Notes: generated by a model not told the origin, from the sequence alone. A stretch of DNA of 64,000 nucleotides from Favolaschia claudopus (GCA_037176885.1 JAWWNJ010000123.1:434001-498000), one strand, 5' to 3'; positions 9,601 to 19,795 are shown, counted from the stretch's first letter. Numbers and translations are program-made.

Positions 9601-12456
9601 ACGATCATCCAGTGTCTCTTCAGGATTCCCTGAAAGCTTCAAACCGGAAATAATTGCAGGTTTGTCTTCATCATCAAAGCCATCAAACTCATCAATTTCA
9701 GAGTCGGAGTCGCTAACTGACATTAGCTCTGGCATATCCAAGTAGTCAGACATCGTTGGAAGGTGCTCTTCATGACCAGGTAAGTCCTCAACTTCTTCTG
9801 GTTCAATTTCTCTCTCAGATTCATCGCAGAATCCAGGAATTCTGAAGCAACGAGGGAGATCAAAGTCCCCATCATCCGAGTCCGAGTCCGACTCGTACTC
9901 TGAACCACTTGTCTCGAATAATTCAGGCAGGTCAACGAACTCGTCGTCTGACTCACTGGGCTCATATCCAGACGAACTAGATATCTCTGAGTCCGAATAG
10001 GAAGGTAAATCCGCAAATTTTTCAAGGTACCAGGCCGAGAGATCAAAGTCCCGGTTTTGCAGGAATTCTTTGGGAAGAATTTGCGGTTCGAGGTTTCGGA
10101 ATAAACTGGTGACAATGTAAGAGTCCTCGTTAAAAGATTCAACCCGAATCTTATTATCCTTGATCAAAGGACCTTCAATTTCTTGATCAACATCCTGTAG
10201 TATAAATGTTGCCATTGTTGCGAACATGTCTTCGGTTTCCGCAGTGTAGCGGTCTTCCCATTCAACATCCTCAGGATCAAGTCCTATAGCAAGCTGGCGC
10301 TCAATAGCATACCAGAGACCTATCTTGAAGTCTTCGTCAAACAAGAATTCCATTGGTAAGATCACATCCTCCATGGTTGAATTGTCAATGACAACATACT
10401 CAGTTTCCGAAGTCTCGTACACTTGAAATCGAGATTCTTCTTGACCCTCTTCGTCTCCAGGGTAAGGTTGAGCTTCCTGCAGTACAATGCGAACGAATCG
10501 AGCCACTAAATCGCCAATAGGTCGCGGTTTTTCCGGGTGAGAGTTGACAGTTTCCAAAATATTTATATCCTGGTTCCCGCCCTCCTCAGCTTCCATACGG
10601 AAACTCGCAGACCCCACGGGTAAGGTTTCCAACACTTCAGTCGTTGCTGAAAGTGCTGATTCGTTGGCGGTGCGCATTCGCGCTGCATGTGCGCCGAAAC
10701 CTGGAGGTTTACCCCTCTGGTTTGAATTCATGGTCGTCAACTTAGGGCAGTTGCGAGCCATATGGCCTGCCTCTTCGCAATTCAAGCAAAGCCCAGCAGC
10801 CATCAATTCGTTTCGACGTTTTGTCGACAATTTTCGGTCAGGGTATGTTCGTTTTCCCTTGAACTGGTTGTTATTAGAAGGCTTTGCCTTCTCATTGTTC
10901 GGTTTAGGTGAGTTCAACTTCACGGATGAAGTCTGGATCACCGGCTTCTTATAGAAGCGACCTCCACGTCCACGAGTGGGGGTTTTCAACGAGGAAGTAG
11001 AAGGTTTGCTCGCGCTCGCCTTCGGCTTATCGTCCTCGGGTCTACCGACCAATTTTTCAGCTTGTTCAGCTTCAACGACTACGTCGTCCCACGACGATAC
11101 TTCTGGATCAAGTTTCTGACGGGACATTTCTCTTTTGATGTCCTTGCGCAGACTCAACCAGAGTCGGGTAACCTTTTCCTGGTCATCCGGCAACCCAATC
11201 ATGGTATGTAGTTGCTCGTACTCAGCAATATGTTCGGTTACTGATTTTGAACCCTGGTAAAGTCCGTTCAGTTTGATACGTTGTTTCAACCTAAAGTCCT
11301 TAGGGAAACAATAGTTCAGAAGTTCGGTGAAGAATTTTGGTAAGGTCCACTGTTTCTCATATTTTACAACCTTCCGTTCGTAAAATTCGCCAGCTGATCC
11401 CGTCATGAAATAGCTGATGATGAAAATTTGGTCCTCTTTTGGAACTTTACCCATGGTAACATAGTTCGTGCTTTCACGCACAAACCGGAAATATGCATAG
11501 GAATTGACTGATCCGTCATATTTGGTAGGTGGGACCGGTTTCAAGGTCATCTTGGTAGACCGACGAGATTTTGATCTCGACCGGCGGTAGCCTTTCGCTC
11601 GCCGTGATTTGCTAGCTTTCCGCGAGTTGCGGGAATGGCTATGTTTATTTTTATGTTTGGGGGTATGCGACTTACGACGCCGTTTCGCAGACTTTCCAGA
11701 ATCGGAATCACTCTCGTCGGAGCTGGATGAACTCTGTGAAGTGCTGGACTCATCACCCGAATCAGACGAATCATCATCGGAGGAATCCGAGCTGGAACTC
11801 GATGAGCTACTAGAGCTTGAAGAGCTCGAGCTAGACGAAGGTGGAGAAGTATTCCGAGCGGCAGCCTCGCGAATAACATTATCGATAAATGTGCCGCCCA
11901 CAAGGGGTCTAGCAGGTGGGGAATCGGAGCGCTTCTTATCCTGTTTACCAGGATTCTTGGTGCGCATTTCCTTCCTAATACTTGATTCAACCGCTTCCTT
12001 CGAGCGGTTTCTAGCCTGTTTGGCTTGTTTCTTTCGAAGCAATTTAGCGGTGCGTTTATCTTCCGCTATTTTAGCATCTTTCTGACGCTTCTCCTCAAGC
12101 TTAATTTCCTTCAAGCGTTTCTGAAGGTTCACTTTTTCGTCTGAAAACGAAGTAGAGGTCTGGCCAGACACGGAGTGAGGGGGAGCAGAATTATATTCAG
12201 GTTTGTCTATTACAACAGTAGTGGATGAACTATCCGAAGGGACACTATTCACAGGTACATCCTGGAACAAGTCAGAAGGAGTTGAGATAGGCTCCTTCTT
12301 AATACGCTTAATTTCTTCAAAATTAGCGAATGCCGCGCGTTGTGCGTCAAGATCAGCCTCTGAGAACTGATCTGACCAATCGACCGCACCCCAGTTGAGT
12401 GGGTCCGGTCCTTTACCCTTGTTCGGCTTCGAAGGGCCTTCACCTCGAGAAGATTC
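6601..12456 (-). CDS. Ty3/Gypsy Gag-protease-RT-RNase H polyprotein
   Basis: The frame is open from after a stop at 12459-12457 with no ATG before about 12270, so the true start is lost, spliced or non-AUG. Numbering from 12270: a basic N-terminus; 17 consecutive serines and an SR/acidic tract (about 145-235); a retrotransposon Gag core (about 245-410, e.g. TKYDGSVNSYAYFRF); a CCHC knuckle CLNCEEAGHMARNC (about 495); then about 500 residues with four diverged copies of one module (see findings); an aspartic protease ARALVDSGSLGDLIS (about 1215); RT with LIDGQDAYEQI and VYLDDIIIYS (about 1535); RNase H with LVTDGSSSAIAGV, ITDHKGL and ENVLADALSR (to about 1810). Together these make virus-like particles, process the polyprotein and copy the RNA. 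It ends in a stop at 6601-6603 overlapping the integrase frame by 86 nt in the +1 register. Confidence 0.88.
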   Translation of the reverse strand, partial: ESSRGEGPSKPNKGKGPDPLNWGAVDWSDQFSEADLDAQRAAFANFEEIKRIKKEPISTPSDLFQDVPVNSVPSDSSSTTVVIDKPEYNSAPPHSVSGQTSTSFSDEKVNLQKRLKEIKLEEKRQKDAKIAEDKRTAKLLRKKQAKQARNRSKEAVESSIRKEMRTKNPGKQDKKRSDSPPARPLVGGTFIDNVIREAAARNTSPPSSSSSSSSSSSSSSSSSDSSDDDSSDSGDESSTSQSSSSSDESDSDSGKSAKRRRKSHTPKHKNKHSHSRNSRKASKSRRAKGYRRSRSKSRRSTKMTLKPVPPTKYDGSVNSYAYFRFVRESTNYVTMGKVPKEDQIFIISYFMTGSAGEFYERKVVKYEKQWTLPKFFTELLNYCFPKDFRLKQRIKLNGLYQGSKSVTEHIAEYEQLHTMIGLPDDQEKVTRLWLSLRKDIKREMSRQKLDPEVSSWDDVVVEAEQAEKLVGRPEDDKPKASASKPSTSSLKTPTRGRGGRFYKKPVIQTSSVKLNSPKPNNEKAKPSNNNQFKGKRTYPDRKLSTKRRNELMAAGLCLNCEEAGHMARNCPKLTTMNSNQRGKPPGFGAHAARMRTANESALSATTEVLETLPVGSASFRMEAEEGGNQDINILETVNSHPEKPRPIGDLVARFVRIVLQEAQPYPGDEEGQEESRFQVYETSETEYVVIDNSTMEDVILPMEFLFDEDFKIGLWYAIERQLAIGLDPEDVEWEDRYTAETEDMFATMATFILQDVDQEIEGPLIKDNKIRVESFNEDSYIVTSLFRNLEPQILPKEFLQNRDFDLSAWYLEKFADLPSYSDSEISSSSGYEPSESDDEFVDLPELFETSGSEYESDSDSDDGDFDLPRCFRIPGFCDESEREIEPEEVEDLPGHEEHLPTMSDYLDMPELMSVSDSDSEIDEFDGFDDEDKPAIISGLKLSGNPEETLDDRLSLLCQVLDFQDIPSSNFENKRLRSDRIGDLVAEGACAVLEFLQPYPGDELVEIDRPCRDKRRFYLDQVVDLQWTVWDEYFHEITIVPKGQLFDEEFEIAAWYASERLYQLERIAEPPRPLHQVPIDDLLCNGANQYLNERVEKYPELSTYQVRKKYPGLYIVSGASKRGPRWQLDLPEDYLMNWRFNFVNWIHRKRGKIELEESVRWNTFDAEDGFGYLYLLFETTYSAKEIRLFELIQSIEIERNTVEVELGRPSALPKLSYLLKMLADVQFENAIESSILYCGGIQVPADQVNGISRTACLPRVPDKIVAKPLIIVVHINGHPARALVDSGSLGDLISTSLADQLQLKRRELDEPIVLQLAVQGSRSKINHSVEVNFKYQDIDCPRTFYLANVSGYDLILGTAWLFQHQVNIGLNPARVCVGSAKCLPISRVATAKIYSHSAELADNVVQSARDELMEYAKPICKKAAETPLPPLRAINHTIPLIDEKKILPWRPSRCPEALRPQWDEKRRNYLKTGRWKVTSSGNTVPMLLIPKAKTNPPKLRTVVDLRARNKNTHKLSSPLPDMEGILRRVARCKYRSLIDGQDAYEQIRIIPEHVDRTTVTTPDGNMVSLVIQIGDCNAPATYQSLMNYLFSDFIGRFMDVYLDDIIIYSETLDEHIKHVKAIIDVLKRETLYLSEHKLQFLKPDMKVLGRIVDDDGIRMDPDKVDSVINWKTPTNRDLLRGFLGSIGYLADDLARIREPMGILHGLTGDTVPFRWGYTHQRAFEDCKQIAHQSREHRRVPLKYGPDADPAFLVTDGSSSAIAGVVSQGADWKSAKVAAFFSAKLNSAQQNYPVHEIEMLAGVEAMIRHRDILQGFHFQWITDHKGLIHFMNQKNLSGRQARWMEKISEFDFEVVYIPGTENVLADALSRIYSNEAPGTVRARSEYTYHDVVNNDALNINSISMPVFAGSEAKAIASDRVLRSATHAAEQQLKQKAAETYPRGSCFEVNDSWC
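11788..11838 (-). repeat. Polyserine tract in Gag
   Basis: Seventeen consecutive Ser codons use all six synonymous codons (TCG, TCT, TCA, TCC, AGC, AGT), so the tract is not a simple trinucleotide expansion. It is followed by an Asp/Ser acidic run and then an Arg/Ser/Lys run (KSRRAKGYRRSRSKSRRS), resembling the RS domains of splicing factors. Confidence 0.85.
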
Positions 12457-13870
12457 CTATCTTTCTGGGTAGTACCGATACGCGCCCCGCAATACTCCAC
12501 GATCAAGCTGCCGCTAAAGGAAAGTTAATATTCCAGATTTTTTTTCCTTTCTTTTCTTTTTTTCTCACCGTGAGATACGATTACGAGCAAAAAGACCCTT
12601 TCCTCGGCTTCCCACCACTTTGACTTCTGTCTCGCATATGTACCGTGGATCCGGGCTGCGACTTCTCTTGAGTGGCGAGGATTCTTATATCACTCCGAGA
12701 TGCCACACCAAGGACAACAAATTGATTGGCAGCGACATAATGTTTGCGAGTGAAGGTTTATCTGACACTGTGAGAGAGGAGCTGAGCGCTGTTTTGACGA
12801 GCGTGATCTGAGCTGCGTGGTTCGGGGCATTTTCAAGGAGAAACCTTGAGGCTTTCGAAGAACTTACTCGTACAAACATGCTCTTTTATTTCTTAAACAC
12901 TGGGATTCACCCGGAGGGCCGAACTCATTAATTCATTAATATCGGCGTTGTCAAAGGCCGAGTTTGCGAAACTCTGATTGAGATGATATGCTAATTGATG
13001 AGAGCAGGCGGAATGGACGGTAGTTGCGAATACGAGGGTTAGCAGCTGTTGGAGTATCGATGGAATGAATCTTCTCTTTCCGCCGGCCTCGAAATAGATA
13101 TATGGCGCCGCTCGCTTAGGCCCTGTTCGGGATCCTTAATTAAAATCCCAATTGCGAATTTTCCCAGCCAAACGAAAAACTATGGCCCGGGGCTGTGTTG
13201 ATCTCAAACCATCACCATCTCGGCGGCGGAATTGAGTCGCGCTGCCCCCTCGCTGCCCACCCATGTAGCAGGGGTAGCAAACGAACCCCAGGTGTAAAGG
13301 GTGAAACCCCACCCCCCGCAATAGTATTTACATTTATTATAATCGGACGCTGATGCGCCTTTAATTACCTTGATTTACGCTAGTTTACCTTACTTCTACC
13401 TTTAACGCACACTCGTACACACTCGCTTAACAATCCGACTTGTTCTGGTTTAGTGTGCTGTGCGCCAGGAGTCACCCAACTTTACACTTTTTTAAACCTT
13501 ACTCGAGAGGTTACATATTGCCGTTTTCAGAAAAGTTGGCGCGACGTGACCTTCGAGTGAATTTTGCGCATTTTGAGGGTTCAGAGTCGGTGGCTCATTT
13601 CTCGACAACCGCTGGCTCAATTCTCTAGATTTCTATATGGCTGGATTCCCCTTGCTTGTGGCTAGCCGCTAGTAGGCCCCATCTCTTTAAACGAGTGCTC
13701 TCTTTGTGCCCTCTCGTCTGCAACGTCGCGGACGACCCTTATCGATTGCCCATCGATCGACCCATCCTCAGCAAGCCTCTTCTGCTTTCCTGTGGGTTGA
13801 TGTCCGGATCACCTGGGTGTTATTGCCGTTTTCAGAAAAGTTGGCACGACGTGACCTTTCGTGACTTTTC
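12457..13870. other. No recognised gene; internal direct repeat
   Basis: No 5' LTR of the Gypsy element, primer-binding site or RT continuation was found here. A 35-bp segment is directly repeated: 13521-13555 and 13824-13859 both read TTGCCGTTTTCAGAAAAGTT then GGCRCGACGTGACCTT. The sequence after each copy also remains alignable (GCATTTT...TCGGYGGCTCATT), so about 120 bp upstream of the gene at 13.9 kb has been duplicated. A pyrimidine tract lies at 12538-12565. Confidence 0.45.
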
Positions 13871-13875
13871 CGCAT

Positions 13876-15217
13876 TTTAGTGCCCCGACTTCGGCGGCTC
13901 ATTCCTCCACAACCACTGCGCCAAATCGCAAGATTTTTATATCGTCGAGCTCGCCTCGTCTGTCGCTACCGCGCCCCACCGCCGTCGAGGTCCAATCCCG
14001 CCGCTACAAGATTCAGTTTCCCATGTCTTTACACCCGCAGAAATTTTGAAGCCCGAGAAGAAACGTCAACCCCTCGCTTCCGCTATCATTACGCTCCCCA
14101 GCGACACGCCATTTTACAGATTCGCTAGAATATTATTGGAGAAGGTCACCCGCGTCGCAAAACTTGGCTTTCAACCGGAGGCAGAAGACGTGGGTCTCCA
14201 CTACCAGATCCCGCGCGTAGTCAAAAATTTTGTGGCCCTTTCCGAGTCTACTGATTACGATTTGATGATTTCCGAAGCGATGAAAACCAAGGAACGCAGG
14301 GTCAACCTGAGAGTTGTTCCGGAGGATGTGAGTCATATTCTTTTCTTTCCTCTTCTCTCTTCGACTCAACTACCGATACGCAACAGGCCCTGATCAACCC
14401 GACGATGGTTCTACTAAAAAAGCGGCGAAGAAGTCAAAGGTAAGAATCGGTGGCCTCATGTATAATGACGAACTACATAATCATTGGCAGATTCCGTCGG
14501 AGAACGATATTGCTCCTGCCAACAGCGAGATCAACAATAAAATCGGAGAGCTCCGTGTGAAGTGGACATGTAATGCTAATGATAAGAGCGATCATTGTTG
14601 GGTTCGTCCTAACACGAACGAGCATGTTTCGCTGGGAAACTCGCATTTCCGAGTTTGGGCGGCCGCTTGGGTAAGTCATTCCGTTCGAATTTACCTATTC
14701 CTCTCACAACAACACCCGTTCAAAGGTTGCAGGCTCTGCTGACCTCACCACGCCTCCGAACCATCAGCTGTTTGGAACTAACGAAGCCGGCGGAACTGCT
14801 CCACCTTCTCTGCTTCAACGTCGAATGGCGGCTAATCAACCACAGTCCAACAACCCTGTGATCAACAATCATTTCACGATTCCTGACGCGCTCATCAATC
14901 TGTTGGGCGGCCCGCCCCATCCCCCTGCCGCAGCGCCTGCGCCTGCGACTCTGCCCTTTGCTCCGCCACCACTGCCTCTAAATAGTCGCATGCTTCTCCC
15001 TCCGGGTACAGAGAGCGGTTTCTCAATGTCGATTGAAGACTTTTGCACCAACTATCATCTTGACCCCAGTATCTCGACAAAATTCGCTGACAACGGTTAT
15101 CGCAACACCTCGACGTTCTATCTGATTTCGATTGAAGACTTGGAGATGATGAAATTCCTTCGCGGAGAAATTGCAGAGTTGCGGGAAGCTGTTCGTAAGT
15201 GGGTGTTGCCGTTGTGA
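13876..15217 (+). pseudogene. Hypothetical multi-exon gene with C-terminal SAM-like region
   Basis: This is the best candidate for a host gene. The first exon frame reads ...GGSFLHNHCAKSQDFYIVELAS... through RVVPED to 14327. Introns with canonical ends are visible at about 14328-14390 (GTGAGT...CAACAG), 14441-14490 (GTAAGA...TGGCAG) and 14671-14726 (GTAAGT...CAAAG). Later exons read IPSENDIAPANSEINNKIGE, a CxxxxxxxxxC-type motif (WTCNANDKSDHCWVRP), then a Pro/Ala linker and an alpha-helical end (FCTNYHLDPSISTKFADNGY ... LRGEIAELREAVRKW) like SAM-type modules of basidiomycete hypothetical proteins; TGA at 15215-15217. Joining exon 1 to exon 2 does not keep the frame that matches exon 3 (GSTKKAAKKSK), so there is an indel or a different splice form. 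Function unknown; the start is not fixed. Confidence 0.45.
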
Positions 15218-15342
15218 AGAAAGAAATTGCTTTTGGTATGGACTCGGGATTGCTTTCTTGTTGTGTTTATCACATGTATTTTTTGACATCACTAACACCG
15301 CATGTTTCGTTTGCAACAGATGTAGAATTAGCAATACAATCG

Positions 15343-16350
15343 TTACATGTAGCCTGCATGATCAAAATAACCCTCAGCATCGTCGGGAGTAATAGTTTCC
15401 ATCGCCAGAATCACGTCGTAAATTCCTCGCTCGCCAATAGAGTTCGCGAAAATTTCTGAATTCCGCCCGATGGATGCCTTGATCTTGGAAAATGCCTCTT
15501 CGATTGGGTTGAAATCAGGCGAGTAGGGTGGAAGGAACTCAATGCGAACACCTGAAATCAAAGGAATGACAAATTAGCGTTGATAACTCACCGAATCTTT
15601 CAGCTATTTCAAGAATTTGGTCGCCATGATGAATCTTAGCGTTATCCATAATCAGAACTGATAGAGGTGCTGGGTAAGGATTTGTGAGGGGCATCTGGTG
15701 TTTACATCAGTATCAAGATGAAATATTGAGATGAAAGGAAAGAACGACAAGAATAAATGTAGCGGACGCACCACATCTTGCTCAATGAAATCTAGATATT
15801 GTTCTCTGTCCATGGATCCCACCACCACCCGAGTTGCGACCATACCATCCAACGTCAGAAGCTCCGTCCCTGTCAGCCGTGTTCCCCGGACAAATTTCTG
15901 TTTCATCTTTGCCCACTGACCCTTCTTCGCTCTCCCGTATGCGCGATGCGGTGTCAGATCGTTCTTCGAGGTCTCATCAAGAAAACCGAGATACTCGGGG
16001 GATAGAGGGAGATCCGGCGGACAAAGTCGTTTCGCACATTCTCGTTCCGCTCGGCAGCAATTCTCTTGAGCTTTTTACGTGACATGCCGAGGCACTCCAG
16101 CTCCCGGAAGATGGTCGTAAAGTGAACTGAGATGAAACGGTTATGCTTCAACATATTCAAGAGTTCCTTCAGAAACCAATCGGGGCGCAAATTGACCAGA
16201 CTAAGAATGTAGTCAAGATCTTCGCGATGCAAAAGTCTACGGCGCCCTCGGAGCTTGCTCTTCGGCTTTTCCACCCATCCGGTCTCCCGCCAAAGCTTCC
16301 GTGTACGCCAGAATGTCGACTCCGAGAACCCGCAGATATCAAGAATGTCG
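15343..16350 (-). pseudogene. Tc1-type DDE transposase with two introns
   Basis: Transposase of the Tc1/mariner superfamily, which cuts and pastes at TA sites. Helix-turn-helix region: LPLHDILDICGFSESTFWR, then KSKLRGRRRLLHREDLDYI. Catalytic residues: Asp in GFLDETSKND, Asp in LIMDNAKIHH, Glu in FLPPYSPDFNPIEEAFS; after splicing, 34 residues separate the second Asp and the Glu (DD34E). Introns 15771-15695 (77 bp, GTGCGT...CCAG) and 15591-15552 (40 bp, GTGAGT...TTCAG) restore one frame exactly. One flaw: a run of five G (plus strand 15997-16001) shifts the frame between VRRISLYPP and EYLGFLDE; six would keep it open, so this is a recent mutation or a sequencing error. Start codon not found: the frame runs into a (GTCA)n tract at 16364-16383. 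Terminal inverted repeats were not found. Confidence 0.75.
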
Positions 16351-16361
16351 TGCAGCGGTAG

Positions 16362-16383
16362 GACTGACTGACTGACTGACTGA
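16362..16383. repeat. (GACT)n microsatellite
   Basis: About five tandem copies of the tetranucleotide GACT lie just upstream of the first readable transposase codons. Because the repeat contains CAG on the minus strand it may mask the 3' splice site of a first intron. Confidence 0.8.
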
Positions 16384-16686
16384 AGCTCTATTTAGCCGTA
16401 CCTGGCCATTATGGCTATGCGGCAGTACCGGTAAACTAGGGTGATATGTAAAGGTAACTACGTGGGCTGTTTTGTGACGATTATATCAAGGAAACGAGAA
16501 GTAAGTAAGAGGCGAGGACGTGTGTGGAAATATAATGTAGAGGGTAATCGAGAGGGGGTATTGGAGAAGAGGGTATACAGTAATATAAGTATGCGGGTTG
16601 GGGTGATAATAGGTGGTATTAAACGAGGGTAGTATAAGGGAGGGGAGAGAGAGAGAAAATGAGAGGGAAGATTGGGCGGAGACGAC

Positions 16687-17529
16687 TTAGCTGAAACGAC
16701 CTGTTTGTGCTATGAATCCCAGTAATGGTCGAAGCAGTTTCGGATTGTTGAGAAGACGCCGTACATCGAGGGATCCGAGTAACCCCACCTCGTAGGAGGC
16801 AGCGCGAAGCGGGGTCCGGAAGCGTTCCCAAGCTGGGCAGTGGAGGAGAAAGTGGGCGCGAGTTTCGCGCGCGGCGCCACAAGCATCACAGGCTGGGGTG
16901 GAATGAAGCCGGCAGCGATAACGATGGGCATTGAGCGATGAGAAATCTGTGCGCAGCTGAGAGAGAAGAGAGAGATTTGCTCTCGAAGCTGCGGTGGACA
17001 AGTAAGAGCGCCGCAAAATGAGCGAGGGTGGGGAGTCATCGATTTCCCGTAGACCACGGCCGGTTGTTGCGACCTTCCACTGCGCATGCCAGATTGAGAG
17101 GATGTAGCTGTTTATTGCTCGTTTGCAGCTGGTGAGGGAGACCGGGACATCCAGAGTTGGTGTCAGGAGGGTGGCGGCTTTTGCAGCGTCATCCGCGAGG
17201 TCATTGCCTTCCGTACCAATGTGGGCGGGCGTCCAGATATTGGTGATGCGTAATCCGGGAAGACGTGACATCGCAGAGCGAACAAGACGGTCATAAGAGA
17301 CTGCACGATGCTGGCCAGAACGTGGTGCGGAAGAGAGGACACCTCGGAGCGCAGCCTGAGAGTCAGAGACGATCAAGATGTGACTGATGTCACACTCAAT
17401 CGCACGCCTTGTCGCCCTTAGCAGCCCTTCCATCTCGCCTTCCGCGACTTGTCCCTCTCCCAGCGGTACCAAAATTCTCTCCCGAACCTCACCCGCAACC
17501 ATCAAAACCGCCGCGCCCCCCTGCAGCAC
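16687..17529 (-). pseudogene. LINE RNase H and C-terminal zinc knuckle
   Basis: Continuation of the LINE ORF2 in another frame. RNase H residues: Glu in GEMEGLLRATRRAI, Asp in ILIVSDSQAALRGV, and WTPAHIGTEGNDLADDAAKA with the last His and Asp. The C-terminus carries a zinc knuckle CDACGAARETRAHFLLHC (C-x2-C-x8-H-x4-C) followed by helical sequence to the stop at 16687. The frameshift to the RT frame falls near 17510 and inactivates the copy. No clear poly(A) or repeat tail was seen downstream (16450-16686), so the 3' end is not fixed. Confidence 0.83.
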
Positions 17530-19795
17530 CGGCTAGCAACGACCCGTCAGTGTACCAAACGCCAGCAGAGTACGAAGGATCACGAAGGAACTCTTCGATA
17601 ACGCCGACTGCGGTGGATTTGAGGGGAATGAGCGTAGTCAGCGGGAGTTCTTCAGCCCAGGGTGGAGAGAAGACCGGGAGAATGAGCTCCATGCCCAAGG
17701 TGAGGTCCGGAGGCTGTGAGTTAGAAACTGAAGTTACAGGAGGAGCAGTCATAGGTACTTGCCTTCCGCCAAGAGGCGGAGACAGACCCCGAGCACGGAG
17801 CTCGTTGACTGCCCCCCCTTGCTTTCCACAGGCGCCGCAGCTGTCAAAGTCTGCGCTCGTATCCGTCGTAACTTCAGTGGGGGAGCGGGATTTGCGCGCA
17901 CGAATACGGGAGCCGCGCGGAGGAACCTGCGCCGGCCATCGAACTGCGGGAAGGCGTTCGACAAAGTGAAGCGGGGAAGCACGGTGGGTAAGACGAGGGG
18001 CTGTCAGAATTGCGCTGCGTAGAATGGGAACGATACCATGCGACGGGGGAAGGGAGAGGTAGCTGGCGATGCGGTGAAGGAGATTTTTCCCGAGGCGAAG
18101 GGCAGCGGGGAGAATTGCAGCCTCCTTCTCCAACGCGTCCAGGGAAGCAGTTCGGTATCCTCCTGTGACACAGCGCGCAATGCATTTGTTGACGTTAATC
18201 AATGGTTTAAGCGCTTCAGGGTGAAGAGGAAAAAAGCAGTCAACACCATAGTCCGCCCTCGGGGACACCACTGAGCGGACCAAGTCGCGAACCATCATCG
18301 GCTTCAGACCCCAGACAGCGTGAGTCAGCGCCAGCGACGCGTTCGGGGCTCTCGTCGCTGATGCAGCGCGCGCTTTGATATGAGCATCTCCCGACAGTTT
18401 GGAATCAATTACCACACCTATCCACTTCACTGAATCGGATGGGCGAATGATGACACCGTTGAAATTGACGCAGTATTCCGAAAGGTCCGCACGACCCGGG
18501 GAGTGGTGGATCAGTTCAGTCTTCGAGTCCTCGAAGGTAGCTTCGTCATCGTCCGACCACGATTTGGCGATGAGGGCGGCTTTGTTGAGGGCGGCGATGT
18601 TTTGGTACGGTGAACGACTAGCGGTGCTGAAGTTGGTGTCGTCAACAAAGCCGTACCTCCAGCTCAGCGCCACTCCAATGTTCTGGAGGCGACGAAGTAA
18701 CCGGTTGATGACGAGGAGGAAGACGATTACCGACAGCGCAGAACCCTGAGGTGCGCCTTCCACCTCACATAGAAATGTAACTGTGCGAATACCGTCAATG
18801 ACCACGGTGACAAGATGATGGTGAAGGAATGAGGCAACCCAACGGATGAGCTGCCTGGAGAACCCCAATGACGCTAACTCCTCTACGACCACGCGATGAG
18901 AGACACGGTTGAAAGCGCCCCTGAGGTCATAAAAGAGGGTGGAGACCGTGTTACCTGCATCGAGCTGGGTCCGGACTCGGTGGATGTATCCGTCAACTGC
19001 CTGAAGCGTGGAATGGCCAGGGCGACCACCATATTGCGCGTCTTCTAGAAACCCCAACACTTCAGCTTCGTGAGATAGTCGGTCCGCAACAAGGCGCTCC
19101 AGAGGCTTGGCAAGAATGTTTTCAAAGTTTTCCGCAGGACGCCAGGCCTTGGGAGAGGTCTTGTCTTTCTTGCCTTGTTTGTGGATCGGCGTCGCGACGT
19201 TGGACTTGTATGGCATCGGTTTAGTGCCCAGGGCAAGTGAGGCCTTGAAAATGGCGCGAATCCACTCGCGAGTGACGGAATAGCCACGTTGTATGAACCC
19301 CATCTGTAACCCAAAGCGATCAGGAGCCTTCCAAGGTGGAGCAGACAAGATAACCGCATCCACTTCGTGGTCAGTAACGTCGATGAATGGGCGCTCGTTG
19401 TCAATTGCTATGGAGTCCGCGAGGGTGAGTGGATCTACAGGGGTGACAGGTGGTTCAGATGTGTTATGGGGGGCAGACAAAATCTCTTGCCTGTCCGCAC
19501 GAGGCGGAAGTCCGTCCAGAGGCAGAGCCTCCAAACAGACCCCCCCTCGCTTATTCCGGGCGCCGCAAGACGGTTCGTCTGCGCTCGTGGCCGGAGGCAC
19601 ATCTGGGGGCTTGAGGGTTGTTACGTCGGTAGCCTTGGTCCCGAACCATGCCCGCGCGAGTATACGGCCTCGGTCCCGGTGCGAGAGTGCGACTGAGCCC
19701 GATTCCGGATCGCAGATGGAGGGGAAGATAGCAGACTGGCGCTCCTTGAGGCGGTTAAGGGCTTTGTAGACATCGACACGTTCAAGCTCTTTCAC
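17489..19795 (-). pseudogene. Non-LTR (LINE) reverse transcriptase, start of RNase H
   Basis: A 768-codon frame encoding the RT of a non-LTR retrotransposon that uses target-primed reverse transcription. RT motifs in order: WRPAENFENILAKPLERLVA, AQYGGRPGHSTLQAV, LFYDLRGAFNRVSH with catalytic Asp, GAPQGSALSVIVFLLVIN, YGFVDDTNFST (FVDD catalytic box) and a thumb WIGVVIDSKLS. The end reads GVWYTDGSLLAGAAGG, the first RNase H Asp. The frame then shifts into the next feature (41-nt overlap). An RNase H after RT and a C-terminal zinc knuckle point to the Tad/I group. No endonuclease or ORF1 lies upstream of 19795, so the copy is 5' truncated, as is common for LINEs. Confidence 0.85.

Noticed and set aside
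13116..13160. A MITE end (GGCCCTGTTCGGGATCC)
   Set aside because: It resembles common MITE ends but no inverted partner or target duplication was found.
19293..19769. Plus-strand frames of 109-158 codons over the LINE
   Set aside because: Antisense shadows of the RT frame in GC-rich sequence.
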